DNA from: Neurospora crassa OR74A
Taxonomy: Eukaryota; Ascomycota; Sordariomycetes; Sordariales; Sordariaceae
DNA: 64,000 bases
Assembly (NCBI RefSeq): GCF_000182925.2
Contig: NC_026505.1
Span: 2,976,001-3,040,000, forward strand
Reading direction: 5' to 3'
The position numbers and the translations under genes are program-made. Each line of letters opens with the position of its first letter. Within the stretch, counting starts at the first letter, position 1. Positions 11,246 to 23,015 of the stretch are shown here, piece by piece. The notes under the pieces are model-generated. The model did no database searches and had not been told where the DNA came from. It was given only the letters and a program-made list of their open reading frames with translations.

Positions 11246-13434
11246 ATGTTGAAGTTCTTCATGGGCGACTTCGACATTGGCCCGTTGTCGAATATGGTCA
11301 CCAGCAACAGCAGCGCAACAAGAGCATCAAGCGCTCCTGCTAATGGCTTTCAGTTCATACAGCAATCTGTCGACACGGTAGCGGGGACTGCGATCGGACT
11401 CTTCATTGCCTACTCCGCCTACAAGAACCTCTCCGAAGCCTATCGTAGAGGTGACCCGAACAGAAAGGCGCCTCTCCCGCCGAGCCCGCCGGGCGACTTT
11501 CTTCTTGGCCATTATCGTCATGTTCCGGAGAATGAGTCCTTCCGCAAATACTTGGAGTGGTCGAAGAAATACAGTAAGTTGAAGTGACCCATATGTCCTC
11601 AACTGACTGACCGACTGACGTTTACTGGGAAACAGACTCTGATGTGCTGTATTTTGAGACATTCGGCACCAAATGGGTTGTCCTCAACTCCTATGAAGCT
11701 GCCCACGAGCTGCTCGAGAAGCGTGGAAGAAAGTACTCGGATCGTCCTCGCTTCGTGATGTTTGAGGAGTAAGTTCCTATCCTTATGGTCCAGTCTTCTA
11801 TGGAGCATCGCTAACATTGACATCAAAGAATGGGGTGGGCACCCACCCTCACCTGGCTCCGTTGGGGACCCCAATGGGGTCTCCATCGGAAAGTTCTGGC
11901 GCCTCCTTTTGCCAAGACTGGCTGTGTCTCTTTCCAACCCCTTCAGAGGAAGCAGGCAATGATCATGTGCAAGAATCTGATCGAGAACCCCGAGGAGTGG
12001 ATGTCCGCTGTCACTCATTTCGCCGTCGCCATTATGTTTAAGATTGGTTACGGGATCGATGTTGACACTCCCACGGATGAATGGGTCAAGTTAGCCGCAG
12101 AGGCTTCCGAAGCAGTTGGCAAGGCAGGGGCTCCAGCCAGCTCGATCATGGATCGCATTCCATGGAGTAAGTTTCTCTTTTTAGCTACAATTGTCCAGCA
12201 ATTAAATCACTAACATAAATCCTCTAGCCCGCCATCTTCCTGACTGGTTGCCGTTCATGGAGCGTCTCAAGTATGCTCATGAGAACAAGAAGGTCATTCA
12301 GAACATCACCGAACGTCCTTTCAACGCATCGATGTCGGACTACGTAAGTCAGCCTCTTGAGACAGCTAGAACTCGGTTGCTAACCAGAAACACAGCACGA
12401 GCGAGATCTCGACCCTACTCGCAAGCTTAAGGAATGCTTTGTACACAGAATGTACCATCTTCGGGGGGAGGATGCTCGTAGGAACAGGCAGAACGTCTAC
12501 TATGAGGAGGATATCAAGGGAGGAGCCGCGACCATGCTCATCGCCGGCAATGATACCACTGCCTCAACTCTCAATCTCATTATCCTATACTTGACGAAGC
12601 ACCCACGCGTCCAACGCCGCGCTCAGGCGGAGGTCGACTACATTCTACTCACGACCGGCGTTCCCACCGAGCCCGTGGAAGACTACCGCCCCTCCACTCC
12701 CGCACCCTGGGCCTCGTCCTCCAGCAACCGTGCCGGCATCATCCGTCTGCCGACCTTGGAAGACATTCCCAAGTTCAAGTACGTCAACCTCATCCTTCAG
12801 GAGGTCTACCGAATCAACCCCCTTTCCCCACTTGGCATCCCTCATGCCAGCGTCAAAGATTCGAGCGACATTGACCCCGACGGCGACGATACCTACAACG
12901 GAATGCGCATTCCTTGCGGAACCATTGTCTACCCCAACGTCTGGGCCATGAACAGAGACGAAAAGCGCTATCGCGAGCCGGAGCGCTTCTTCCCCGAGCG
13001 CTACTTGCCCAAGGAGGAGGGCGGCTGGGGCGAGCCACTCCCTGTTGGCAACTTTGGTTTCGGACGCCGTGTTTGCGTGGGCCAGTATCTGGCTGAGAAC
13101 AGCCTGTTGATTGCCATAGCAATGATGTTGGCAACTATCGAATTCGATCTGCCCATTGGACCGGATGGTAACCTGAAGGACTTTGAACCGCAATTTTCGC
13201 ATAAGGGACAGTCGTAAGTTGTCTTCCTTCTCCCTGTCTTGCTATTGCATACTGTATTGGGAGCCGTGATTGCTGACTTTCATTCTTGACAGGATCGTCC
13301 TTCCCTTCAAAGTTTCTATCAAGCCTCGCTCCCCGATGGTAGAGGAACTGCTCGACCGCCACATTCTGGTTGCCAAGATGGCTGAGAAGGCTGCGGAGGA
13401 TGGCAAGAAGGGTGGTCCTACTCCTAGCGCTTGA
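11246..13434 (+). CDS. Cytochrome P450 monooxygenase
   Basis: Microsomal heme-thiolate monooxygenase. Exons are 11246-11573, 11636-11768, 11829-12166, 12228-12343, 12396-13213 and 13293-13434, giving 624 aa. It is longer than most P450s because of an N-terminal extension and a Ser/Pro-rich insert near residue 400. Residues 43-59 form a membrane anchor, followed by a PPSPPGDFLLGHYRH proline hinge. AGNDTT (355-360) is the I-helix oxygen-binding motif, EVYR (441-444) the ExxR motif of the K-helix, and FGFGRRVCVG the heme loop with Cys532. The layout resembles the CYP64/CYP620-like group that includes O-methylsterigmatocystin oxidoreductase, but no toxin or other metabolite cluster surrounds it. 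The substrate is unknown. All six exons join in phase. Confidence 0.93.
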
Positions 13435-14358
13435 GTTGTTGCTACAACATGGCACAACTAAGATGGGCGAGTCTAAGGAACGTGAAAGCATTCTTGTGGA
13501 GGAATAATACTTCTTCTAGTGGCAGATGATGGTCCGGACATGGATGGCGTTCAACGGGATGGCTTCAGCTCTCATATCAACGAAACTTTTACGGATAAGA
13601 ACGAGGAAAAGGGGTCTTAGGATGAAAAGGAGAAATGAGAATCTGGTGTTATTCTATCACCTAGTCATAGTGGCTTAGATAGACTCGTCAACAACCAGAT
13701 TGCCCTAAAGTTAATACTCGATTAATCGTCTTTCACAGACTTTTTCAGGCGAAATTCTTGTTAATTGAAGTTTCTGTTGACTACCTATGTAGCAGTGGAA
13801 GTGCGAGTGTCATCAATAAAGTTATCGTGACATGTATTTCACGCTTATTAATTTGAACGTCAAAGCCTAGGGTATCACCGTATCGTGTCACGTCTCACTG
13901 GATAATCTCCAGGCGATGGACGAAGACTCTTTTGTCGGTGATGATAATACGTGCCGGATTATTAGCTGGGGGGCAAGCAGCTGTCCGTAACGACCTTTAC
14001 ATTGTCTTGCAATTGGGTGTGCTACTAGCGAATTCCTAACAAAAGGTCTAGTTCGTGTTCCGAGAATCACGGACATAAGGAACAGCAGGGAGTCTTGAGA
14101 ATCTATCATTGGTATAGTGTGCTATCTAACCATCATCTGTCTCTATCAATGAGTGATGTGGACTCCTATCCGAACGGCGTCAACGTGCCGTCTCAAGCGT
14201 CCTTATATCTAAGGTATGATCATCCGAGCATACCTAATTATCAGCCATGGCGGCCATTAGCAAATTTCTGAATCTGAGCTGCCGGCCAGCATAGTCGCGC
14301 GACACCATGGGTTATCCATCCTCTTTGTGTCTGAATCTTCTGTCAGCAATCCGCAGGA
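13435..14358. other. Convergent intergenic region
   Basis: This is the shared 3' flank of the P450 (+) and the F-box-like gene (-), and should hold both poly(A) regions. It is A+T-richer than the flanking coding sequence. I see no gene. Confidence 0.5.
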
Positions 14359-17004
14359 TCAAAGCTCCTCCTCCACAACGTGACTGAGTGCTTTTGCTTC
14401 AACCTCATCCTTCGCAGTGTCTCTAATAGCCAGGATCCACTCGCTGGCAGGGCCAAAGCAATCGAACCGGACGCCAGACCGTGCAAAAGCTGCAGTCACA
14501 TCCATGAAATGCTCCCTGGGGATTGCTCTGAATGTATTCCAGAGAGTGAGAAGCTGAGGGTTGGGCTTCTCGCTGGTCTCGCTGGTCTCGCTGTATTCGC
14601 TGGCCTCGCCATCAACGTCGCCGTCGTCATTCTCGTCATCCTCCTCACCTTCGTCATTTTCGTCACTTTCGTCGCCCTCGCTGTATTCGCTGTTCCCGCC
14701 ATCCTCGTCATTCTCGTCATTCTCGTCATTCTCGTCATTCTCGTCATTCTCGTCATTCTCGTCATTCTCGTCATTCTCGTCATTCTCGTCATTCTCGTCA
14801 TTCTCGTCATTCTCGTCATTCTCGTCGCCCTCGTGGCCCTCTTCACCATCGCCATCTCCGCCATCTTCGCCATCCTCGCCATCCTCGCCATCCGCCTCAT
14901 CGTCCTCATCTTCGCCATTCTCGTCATTCCCATCGCTCTCGCTGTCTCCATCGTTCTCGTCATCATCACCGATTTCTTCTCTGCCAGCGCTCTCGTTCTC
15001 CTCATCCACCTCACCGATTTCGCTTTCGTTGTCACTCTCATCTTCAGAATGCGAAACAACATCTCGAATGTAGCGTACGCTCATCTCCTTGTCCTTGACT
15101 CCAAAGTTCTCCTTGAGCAACTCAAGATTTGTCCAACGGTAGGGGATCCAGCACAGGAAGGAGCCGGCCTTGATTTCAGCCATAGTATTCTCCATCGAGT
15201 CCTTTACCGGTGGTATTTCTAACCTGTGAGGCCAGTCACCATCGTACCGGTAATTCTCGTCTGCAGGGATGAGCTTGAGTGGCTTGTTCGGCGCGATCTG
15301 AAATGTAACAGAACGGAGGTTGGCAAGGCTTCCACGTCCCTGCTGTCCATCCGCTCTCTGCAACTGACAGGCGATCTTGTCAGCATCGCATTGAGCAGCT
15401 ATATCTAACAACATCGCTTTGACCTTCATGCGATACCTTGAGTACAGCTCGGTTCTCTTCTGGGCTTCGATATAACGATCGTTTGAGTCAAGAACTGGAT
15501 GATCCTGAAGAACATGACAAAAGTGCCTTTCGCCATTTTCGTCATCATCATACGCCTGCTCCTCAATCCAGATTTTGATGGGGTCGTGCTCGACCTCCTC
15601 GTAATGATACACGTATCGGGTCAGCCACAGCTCACGCTCAGCAACATCCATTTCCCATTCGTCGAGGATATTCAACTCCACGAGATTGGGCGGAAGGCGT
15701 TGGACCAGAAGATTGGCTGAGAATCCACGAGTGTCCCCAAAAAGGAGATGCATCTGGATCGTCAGCTTTTCCAGCCGGTCCAAGGTTGGAAGGCTGGTCA
15801 GACACTTGCCTGAGCCAATAAAGTTTCGGAAACAGTGGGTGTAACAGAGGATAAGACTGAGTTCCCGAAGTTCGCTGCCCTTCAGAAGCAATACCTCGGA
15901 CAGCGTTGGTAGTTTCTCGGTTGGAAAATCTAGAAGCTCGGGCTGATTACCCGGGGCCGACGGGCGCTGCTTGAGTACAAAAGAGGCAGGATTTTGAGGT
16001 ATCCTGAGAAGCATAGAGCCGAGTGTTCGGGGTTGCAACTCTGTGTCTAACAAGTGCAGGTGGCGGATACTCTTGATATTTTCGCGTAAAGGGTCAAAAG
16101 TCGCATCTGGACCGACCGCCATCAGTGTCTCGAGAGAGCGAAAATATTGAAGCGGAAACTGGCCTCCGAGTCTACATCCTTTCTTGAGGTGACCTGGGGC
16201 TTCTGAGTTTGAAGCCAGTATGAGGCTGCTCAGAAACGAACAGAAATTCGGCGAGGATGATGCATTATCAATATGAAGTTTCCGGAATTTGGCAAAACAA
16301 TTCTGCTTAAATCCCCAAGCAGGAGGAAACTGCAATAGCAATCGTTGTACTTGAGGCGTCTCTCGGAGGATGCAGTAGAGGAGTCCTTGTATGAGTTCAT
16401 GCATAGGAGGGCGTGTATCAACCCTTCTTTTCCCAGACCACCCGCACAAATTACGCTTCAGGTCGTTGACGAGCTCTGTGGTACGCGACTTTCTCTCTCT
16501 GATTTGAACCGGAAGCCTGTCATTATGCCATATGTCGCTGGCGACTCGGATGTTCCAGTCGAACTCACGCGGTCGGGTTTTACGCGCAGCTTCACCGAAG
16601 AGCCACTGCCCCAAGTCCGCCCAAAGGCCTAGTTTGACGCAGTTGAAAAGGTCCCGTTCTTGATACTCGTCGTTGAAAGCAATCAAGAGCGCCAAGTCTC
16701 GAACAATGTCGCCTGCCTGAGGGTTCTCTAAAAGCGCCCGCGTGAAGAAGGGTAATGCTGAGGCGTCGTGGAGGATGACGGTGTGGTAAAGCATCGGGGA
16801 GGCCACAGCCCGGCAACGGGAGCAGACGATGCAAAGATCCCGCAAAGTCCGGCGATCTTGAAGGTGGCGAGCCAGTTCGCTGTCCTCATTCTCATGCTTG
16901 CGTACGGGGCGGTAGTCCGGGAAGACATCGCTCTTGTTAGGCAGGGTGAGAGTGAAGTGACTGAAAATTTGAGTGAGCGTCTCAAATGGCAGTTTGGGCA
17001 GCAT
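14359..17004 (-). CDS. F-box-like protein with highly acidic repeat region
   Basis: A single-exon frame of 881 aa. The N-terminus (about residues 4-45, LPFETLTQIFSHF) resembles an F-box, the helix bundle that docks to Skp1 in SCF ubiquitin ligases. The middle (about 60-620) is a long Leu-rich region typical of fungal F-box-like proteins, with no clear repeat ligand domain. Residues about 655-810 are a very acidic low-complexity tract containing 13 tandem DEN triplets. A short ordered tail follows (HFMDVTAAFARSGVRFDCFG). The first ATG in frame is at 17004; an upstream TTG at 17019 is not a likely start. A role as a substrate adaptor is inferred only from the N-terminus, and the acidic region may bind histones or basic proteins. 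Confidence 0.82.
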   Translation of the reverse strand: MLPKLPFETLTQIFSHFTLTLPNKSDVFPDYRPVRKHENEDSELARHLQDRRTLRDLCIVCSRCRAVASPMLYHTVILHDASALPFFTRALLENPQAGDIVRDLALLIAFNDEYQERDLFNCVKLGLWADLGQWLFGEAARKTRPREFDWNIRVASDIWHNDRLPVQIRERKSRTTELVNDLKRNLCGWSGKRRVDTRPPMHELIQGLLYCILRETPQVQRLLLQFPPAWGFKQNCFAKFRKLHIDNASSSPNFCSFLSSLILASNSEAPGHLKKGCRLGGQFPLQYFRSLETLMAVGPDATFDPLRENIKSIRHLHLLDTELQPRTLGSMLLRIPQNPASFVLKQRPSAPGNQPELLDFPTEKLPTLSEVLLLKGSELRELSLILCYTHCFRNFIGSGKCLTSLPTLDRLEKLTIQMHLLFGDTRGFSANLLVQRLPPNLVELNILDEWEMDVAERELWLTRYVYHYEEVEHDPIKIWIEEQAYDDDENGERHFCHVLQDHPVLDSNDRYIEAQKRTELYSRYRMKVKAMLLDIAAQCDADKIACQLQRADGQQGRGSLANLRSVTFQIAPNKPLKLIPADENYRYDGDWPHRLEIPPVKDSMENTMAEIKAGSFLCWIPYRWTNLELLKENFGVKDKEMSVRYIRDVVSHSEDESDNESEIGEVDEENESAGREEIGDDDENDGDSESDGNDENGEDEDDEADGEDGEDGEDGGDGDGEEGHEGDENDENDENDENDENDENDENDENDENDENDENDENDENDEDGGNSEYSEGDESDENDEGEEDDENDDGDVDGEASEYSETSETSEKPNPQLLTLWNTFRAIPREHFMDVTAAFARSGVRFDCFGPASEWILAIRDTAKDEVEAKALSHVVEEEL
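14704..14820 (-). repeat. 9-bp minisatellite, 13 perfect copies, coding (Asp-Glu-Asn)n
   Basis: Thirteen uninterrupted 9-bp units (CTCGTCATT on the plus strand) lie inside the F-box-like gene, flanked by diverged copies on both sides (roughly 14560-14940). Each unit adds three residues, so length changes keep the frame. Because the unit has no stop in several frames, long spurious open frames appear on both strands here. Confidence 0.97.
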
Positions 17005-18846
17005 CTTGAGCTCCCTCAAGGTGTCGGGCGAATATTCCTACGTCAAGTCAGTCGAGTCGTTTTGTGTTGCTTGGGAAGTTTAAGGGATGATGGAGGGAAG
17101 AAAGAAGGACGTGAATCTCCTGTGCAGATAAGTGGTTTAAATAGAAGGCTTTCGGCCGATCCAATGTTTTTGCCTTTCCTAACGCGCAGAATTCTAGGGC
17201 GTGGTCGGATGGCAGCGAACCAAACACCATTTCTTCCATCCCAACTCGGGAACCTGCGTTCTGAGACTCGGTGATGGGTCATTGTTGACAGTCGGGTATG
17301 TGGCTTGTTGAAACAAGGTCATCACAATGTGTTCTATGGTTTGTCGTGGATTTGGCATACGCGGATGACCAGATGGAGAAGATGCCTTAGACATGAGATT
17401 TTATCAGGCCATATCACACGGCGATATCTTGATGACGATCAGCTTGTTCTCATGATACGAAGTAAGATGACTCGACGACGTTTGAGTGTTTTTGAGATGA
17501 AAGTTGAGAGACGTTGAATGTTTGAAGTCATTTCAGTATCCAATGTGGGTGAGGTGGGGTTCGGATGAAGACTGACGTTACGTAGGACCTCATTGCTCTC
17601 TCTGCCTGCCGCGAACACTAGTGTACCGGCACCGGTATTTCGAGTTGCCCATCGAGAAGAAGGCAGCAATGTGACCAATCAAGGGCCTGTAACGTTAGCG
17701 CAATTAAAAGAGAACAAAAAAAGCTAAAGCAGGTGCAAGTGGCTTGGCTCACCAGGGGGATGCCCCTGCCAAATGCAAAACAGTCCCAGGAGATGATCCG
17801 TGCATTTCGGCGTCCATTTCCCCTGCCTCCATGGTTCGCGTGATGCTGCATGGTGGCGGCCTGCTTTCGTTTGGCCTTGGCCGTCGGGGTCGTTCAACTG
17901 TCACCATCTCTTCCGCTTCCACGAGCAGCAAGCAGTGTGATGAGCAGAGGTGAAAGAAGCCTGAGAGATATCCGCTGATTGCGCAGTGGAGCCAGGCCAG
18001 GGCAACCCCTGCCAAGTGTTGGCCGAGCCTGGGGTGCATCCCGTCCACTCCACGCGGTGACCCGTCCCCGAATTGGGGTCTTCTGCCTCTAGCTGCTCCA
18101 CCTGCTTTTTGTTCGCTGCTGCTCTCCCCATGGAAATTATCGCCATGGTAAGAGACCCATACGACGTTGAATTAATGTAATTGCACCTTTACCTTTTCAA
18201 ACACGCGGCAAAATCTCCCCCGAGGAATCCCCCCTCCTTCGTCAGGTCCCAGTCCTTCCACCTTCCGTGATTCCCAGACTTCAAGTTCCTTGGGCCTGCC
18301 TTCCTCACCTTCCCGTCCTTTCCACTTTCCCCTTCTCTCTTTCTCACCAGTGCACTGTCCGAGTCACGAGCTGTCGCAACAACCAAGTGCTCGCTCGATA
18401 TCAATGCAGCATTGAATGTATCAATGCATCTGTTTACCTTGATGCCTTACAGACACCAGCTATTTTGATCACACTCGACGACAGACAACACATCCCAACC
18501 AGTCATGCCGTCATGAGCACACCACATCGTAGCTTGCAGTCCGCTACCGACCTTCCTTGATATCACCAGGACCAACCCAACAAACGCAACAAAAAGAACA
18601 AAATTACAAATCCAACACTCACTCTGGCTATCGCAGCTCTGTCTCTCTTTGTCTCTCTCTCTTCATTTTGGTCTTCTTGGTCCACCGTCGTCGTCACTCA
18701 TCGTCGCTGTTTATTCCTTTGTCGTTCGTTTTTCTATCTACAGCAACTTCAACAAAGTCTACCACGCCGAATCCTCGATACTTCCTTCAAGTAATCAGCA
18801 TCTGGCCCCCAATTGGACTCAGCCACATTCCTAAACACCGCCCAAG
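17005..18846. other. Divergent promoter region
   Basis: About 1.8 kb between the F-box-like gene (-) and the Ser-rich protein gene (+). A pyrimidine-rich tract (about 18625-18720, CT repeats) lies just upstream of the plus-strand start, as is common in fungal promoters and 5' UTRs. No coding sequence was recognised. Confidence 0.5.
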
Positions 18847-19650
18847 ATGCCATCCCACGCCCGCCGCCAGTCGCATTCCTCGATAGACCGAGTCTTCGAC
18901 CTGTTAGCCGATCTGGAAGATACACAGATCTCCTTGCTCTTGGACGATTTCAACCACACCACTCCGAGCAATGTCCCTGTTTCGAAGGCTATTGACCTTT
19001 TTGAAACCGATCCGAAGCGGAAGGCAAAGCGCAGCTCCACCATCAGGTCTTCCTCCCCGGTGAGGAACCTCCAGACCGAGCTCGAGCGAAGGCACAGCAG
19101 GAGAGTTGCGGCCAAGATTGCTCCCCAGCACCTCACATCCCAACGACCCCAGGCCAAGCCAACGACACCATACATCACCACTCCCAATGACCCCTCAAGG
19201 AGCCTGTCGTTCTCGTCGTCTGCCTCCGAGTATTCCGACCGTCCCGTGACGCCGACCGATGTATCCCCCGCGCCATCTTTCCGCGCCCGCTCCTATAAGC
19301 GCATCAGCAGGCCGACTCTACTCTCCCCAACGGCCACGGCCGAGCTTCACGAGTTGTTGATGGCCTATCTATACGGAACTCCAAGCTCGTCGAACCTGAC
19401 TTCCGCGACCACCTCGAGTGCCCCATCGCCCACAACCCCCGACCCAGCTTCGCGCTTCTCTCCTTTCTCGTCTTCTTCTTTCATGTCATCAGCGAGCCGA
19501 GCAAGAGTGGAACCAGAACCATTCTTCGACATGTTTGAGCCCTCGCCTGCCCGCGCGCCCATTTCGGCATTCGGTTCTTTTGGTGGACGGACAAGAGCGG
19601 AGCCGGCAGCGAACATGAGTGGCATATTTGAAGTTTTGGCCTCTCATTAA
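18847..19650 (+). CDS. Uncharacterised Ser/Pro-rich protein
   Basis: A single-exon frame of 267 aa with its ATG in an AAGATGC context. The N-terminal 30 residues (SSIDRVFDLLADLEDTQISL) form a probable amphipathic helix, and another helix-like stretch is TATAELHELLMAYLYG (about 160-175). The rest is low-complexity Ser/Thr/Pro/Arg sequence, probably disordered and a candidate for phosphorylation. I recognise no domain, signal peptide or membrane segment. The two short conserved-looking helices within disordered sequence suggest a binding or scaffold protein, which is only an inference. Base composition and codon use look like those of neighbouring genes. Confidence 0.7.
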   Translation: MPSHARRQSHSSIDRVFDLLADLEDTQISLLLDDFNHTTPSNVPVSKAIDLFETDPKRKAKRSSTIRSSSPVRNLQTELERRHSRRVAAKIAPQHLTSQRPQAKPTTPYITTPNDPSRSLSFSSSASEYSDRPVTPTDVSPAPSFRARSYKRISRPTLLSPTATAELHELLMAYLYGTPSSSNLTSATTSSAPSPTTPDPASRFSPFSSSSFMSSASRARVEPEPFFDMFEPSPARAPISAFGSFGGRTRAEPAANMSGIFEVLASH

Positions 19651-19832
19651 GAAAGCTTTAGAGAGGAAAACTCATCAAACTCGCACGCTCGCACACACAG
19701 GTGCTGCTCTCTCTCTTTTTCGCTTCTTGATTGGACTTATTTTATTTTTATTATATCTGGGTAATCTCATTGAGTTGTCAATGAGAAAGAGAGAGATATC
19801 GGACACATACACACAACGCACATCATTTCTTT

Positions 19833-19863
<31 letters not shown>

Positions 19864-21399
19864 TTCTAGGCAGACGAAAAGGAAACCTCTCACTGTACAT
19901 GTACTACTATCAGCTATTGATTTGGGACCCTCAGGGACCGAATCAATGTTACCAATATACTCTTCGAAACATATCATACCTAATGGGGGGCCTTCGTGGC
20001 TGCCGAATTGCAAAACTTTACTTCACTTTGCGTACATATTATTATTATCATTTTCAACCCATCAGATAATGACGCCCCAACGACAACTTGACTTTGAAAG
20101 CTGAACATAATCACTTTCATTCCCAGAACGCTTTCCTGCCATATAAGACCATAAATTCCGGATTTGAGGCCAAACCGTCAAGAAGAATTGGCGACTTGCC
20201 ACTTGCCTTGAAAACCACACACACATTGTCCTAGGCGACTCTTGAATCCAACTGGTATGCCATGAACCATGTGTTCTCCGCCTGCACTATAATTCAGATC
20301 TCCCGAGACGAGACAAGTGCGGTACGGCCGAGTCGATATATATATGCTATCAAATATACCAGGAATCTCCTTGATTATAATTGTAAGACTCTAGACACTT
20401 GTGTGTTACACATACACATGGTTCACATGATTACCAGGCATGATGCCGGTTCAACTATAAGGTACAATCGTAGGTACGGGAGCGCAGCTTGACTGGTCCC
20501 GACTTTATCATAACCACCTCTCTACCTCCTATCAATGAACCGGGCAAGGTGAACCAATTCCTTGTTGAAGCTGATTGCTCTGTCCTGTGAAAATAGTAAA
20601 CCAGTTTCGGAAGGGGATTGGGAGTTTGTGTTGCCAATGCTGAACCGAGGGTCCAAGAGGGGATGTAGTTTTGTCTTACGATGATTCATAGCTCGAAGCT
20701 CAACTGCGTTTCCGTTGAAGCCGAAGCTGAACCGAGTACCGAAGCGAATGGAGGCGGACTAGAGGCGGATGTGTCGGGGACACAAGCTGGAACTCTCCAT
20801 CATGTGATGCATTGACCGTGTGAATCGAGTCGATTCCTTCTTTTTACCTCTCATTACAAACCTGAGCATAACTCTCAACAGAACGGTATCTTGATCCTGT
20901 GCTTCAGGAGGAGTTTGTTCAGTTCCTCCTCTCCGCTCAAGACCCACTGCTTCTTATCGCAGTTAGGTACCTGGCCGTATGCCGTTCTTGCTGGGGACCG
21001 TGATAATGTTGGGATAGGGCCCGTTCTATACGGTCTTGTACAGCTTCATCGGGGGCGTTGTTTTTCAAGCACAAGTTGTACGCGCCGGCAATCTGGTCCA
21101 TGAGGTGTGATCACGCGCAGCTAGTCGGCCGCACCTGCTGCTTTGAAAGCAACACAAAAATGGTATTCCCGCAATGAAGAACAGCACCATTTGGGAAAGC
21201 TGCATCTTCGGCGGTACAGATGGCGTAAATCACCTTGACTGAAGTGAAAAAGCTTTGCTAACGTCAGCTAGGAGATACGGGCAAGTCCATAGAGAGCAAG
21301 TAAGAACATCTCGAAAAAAAAAAAAAAGCTGCGTCTCCGAATGGAAGAATAGATGAAGCGATATCCAGAACGAAAGAGCAAAATAATCGAAAAAAGATG
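19651..21399. other. Intergenic region with a hexamer repeat
   Basis: This is the 3' flank of the Ser-rich protein gene. It has five copies of GCTCTG at 19833-19862, probably in the 3' UTR, and no recognised gene in the remaining 1.5 kb before tRNA-Gly. Confidence 0.5.
19833..19862 (+). repeat. (GCTCTG)5 microsatellite
   Basis: Five perfect hexamers lie about 185 bp after the stop codon of the Ser-rich protein gene, with a diverged sixth copy following. Confidence 0.95.
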
Positions 21400-21486
21400 T
21401 GCGCCGACCGGGGTTCGAACCCGGGTCCCTCGCTGATTCCAAAGGAGTTTGGGAAGCGAGGATGCTAACCACTATACCATCGGCGC
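21400..21486 (-). tRNA. tRNA-Gly (CCC) with 15-nt intron
   Basis: The acceptor GCGCCGA pairs perfectly with TCGGCGC and is followed by discriminator A. The A-box (TGGTATAGTGG) and B-box (GGTTCGAACCC) are canonical. The anticodon stem CTCGC/GCGAG encloses TTCCCA-A, giving anticodon CCC, split after position 37 by a 15-nt intron. It reads GGG codons. Confidence 0.95.
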
Positions 21487-21914
21487 GGTTTGCTTGTTGA
21501 AATGACTTCACGTACTCATGCCTATGTATGCCAAGACCAAACCTGCACCACCAACAAGTTCCGATTCATGCCGACTGTCATCTGACATGCCACCACACTT
21601 GCGAGAGACACTCTGTTAGCAAAGCCACATATTGCAGCGGACAACACTACATCTTCTCCTATTGATTATTGATAGCTAGAGACCGCTGTTACAACAACTC
21701 ATTTTTCTGCATTCCTGTCTCTGGGTCATGCATTACGGTTTTGCATGCTCCATGTTCGATATTCCTCCGTAGGGAATATTTTCGAAGGTTCGTACTTTCA
21801 CAATTACGCACTACGTACAAGGCTCTAGTTAATTGAAATGTCAAGAACTAGAAGATCGATTTCCATGACAACTGAGCGGATTATTGAAAAGTGTGGCCAA
21901 CTTCAGCATCCTAA
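21487..21914. other. Short intergenic region
   Basis: About 430 bp between the tRNA-Gly 5' end and the 3' end of the NmrA-like gene. I see nothing recognisable. Confidence 0.5.
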
Positions 21915-23015
21915 TCACTGCCTCATCCTGACCGCGATGTCGACCGCGAGCTTGGTCGCCTCATCCAAATCCTCCTTCGGCAGTCCCAACAACTGATTAT
22001 CCACCTCTTCTTCATCGAATGTCGTTTTACCAAACCAACTGACCTCATCGGGCAGGAAAATTGAGGCATACAGAGCGAGCACAAACCCATCATGATGTCT
22101 TGGACCAGTCGCCATGAGCTTCAATCCCCGCTCCCTCCTCTCCACAGAAGATTCCTTTGTGATAGTCCAATCCTCATCCGTGGTCCCCATGACACGGTGA
22201 ACCGAGTCCAGCATATCTCTCTGCGAGACATTGAAGCTCCCGACACGCAACGGTCTGTTCTTCCACCTTGCAACCGTGAGATCTTGGTCGTTCTCATCCT
22301 CGGGTAGCTCCTTCAAGCTGAAGAGCTTCGCGATGGCTCTTCCCACCTGCCTCGTCGTAGTGGTCCAGATCTTTTTCTCGCCGTTGTCAAAGAAGGTCAC
22401 CTTCTTGTCAGGCAGCGTAAAACCGTAGGTGCGCTCACCCATAGAAAGCGAAAAGTCATACCAAAACGAGCAATGAACGCTGATCCAGCTCGACACCCCC
22501 TGCGCTTCGACGTCCTTCAGATTCTGGTAGACAACTTCGCCGTGCAGCGACTCCTTGCGTTTCTTCTCGTCGTCGTCGAGCCACACCCAGCCATACCCGT
22601 TGGGGATCACGTAGGGCACACCAGCCTTGGCGGCCGCGACGACGAGCCTGTGGTGGGTGTCAGGAGGGGCCTGTGACCATAGGCAGATGATGAGGACTTG
22701 TTGGCCCCGGAGAGCGTCGACTAAGGCGGCTTCGCCATCGTTGCTATCGTAGGGCACGGCAATGGTCTTGAGACCTACAGGCAGAGAGTTGGTGCTGCCG
22801 GGCCGGGTGATGGCGGTTATGGTATGTTTTCCGGTGGCGAGGAGTTCTTCGGCGATTGGGTAGCCAATGGTGCCACCGGCCTAGAAGGGGATGGTCAATA
22901 GGTGAGTACTTACAGACAACGCGGTATGATTGTGATGACTTACACCGACGATGGTGATGCGCTCGATGCGGTTGGTGAACCCAGCAGGTTGGTCTTTGGT
23001 GTATTTTGCGGTCAT
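21915..23015 (-). CDS. NmrA-like / isoflavone reductase-like NAD(P)-binding protein
   Basis: Atypical short-chain dehydrogenase fold of the NmrA/isoflavone reductase group. Exons are 23015-22944 and 22880-21915 (GTAAGTC donor, CTAG acceptor), giving 345 aa. Splicing creates the dinucleotide loop VGAGGTIGYPIAEELL (about residues 23-38), a GxxGxxG motif across the junction. ALVDALRGQQVLIICL and AAAKAGVPYVIPNGYGW are the usual second-strand and substrate-edge blocks. NmrA-type members either bind NAD(P) as redox sensors or act as reductases on phenolic compounds. No zinc-finger partner or pathway gene lies nearby, so the role stays open. No targeting signal is seen. Confidence 0.88.

Noticed and set aside
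7159-13434. Sugar transporter next to P450 as a possible secondary-metabolite cluster
   Set aside because: No synthase, other tailoring enzyme or regulator is present, and the two genes are 2.3 kb apart with unrelated expected roles.
14380-15222. Long open frames on both strands over the acidic repeat of the F-box-like gene
   Set aside because: The 9-bp repeat has no stop in several frames, so these are by-products of the minisatellite.
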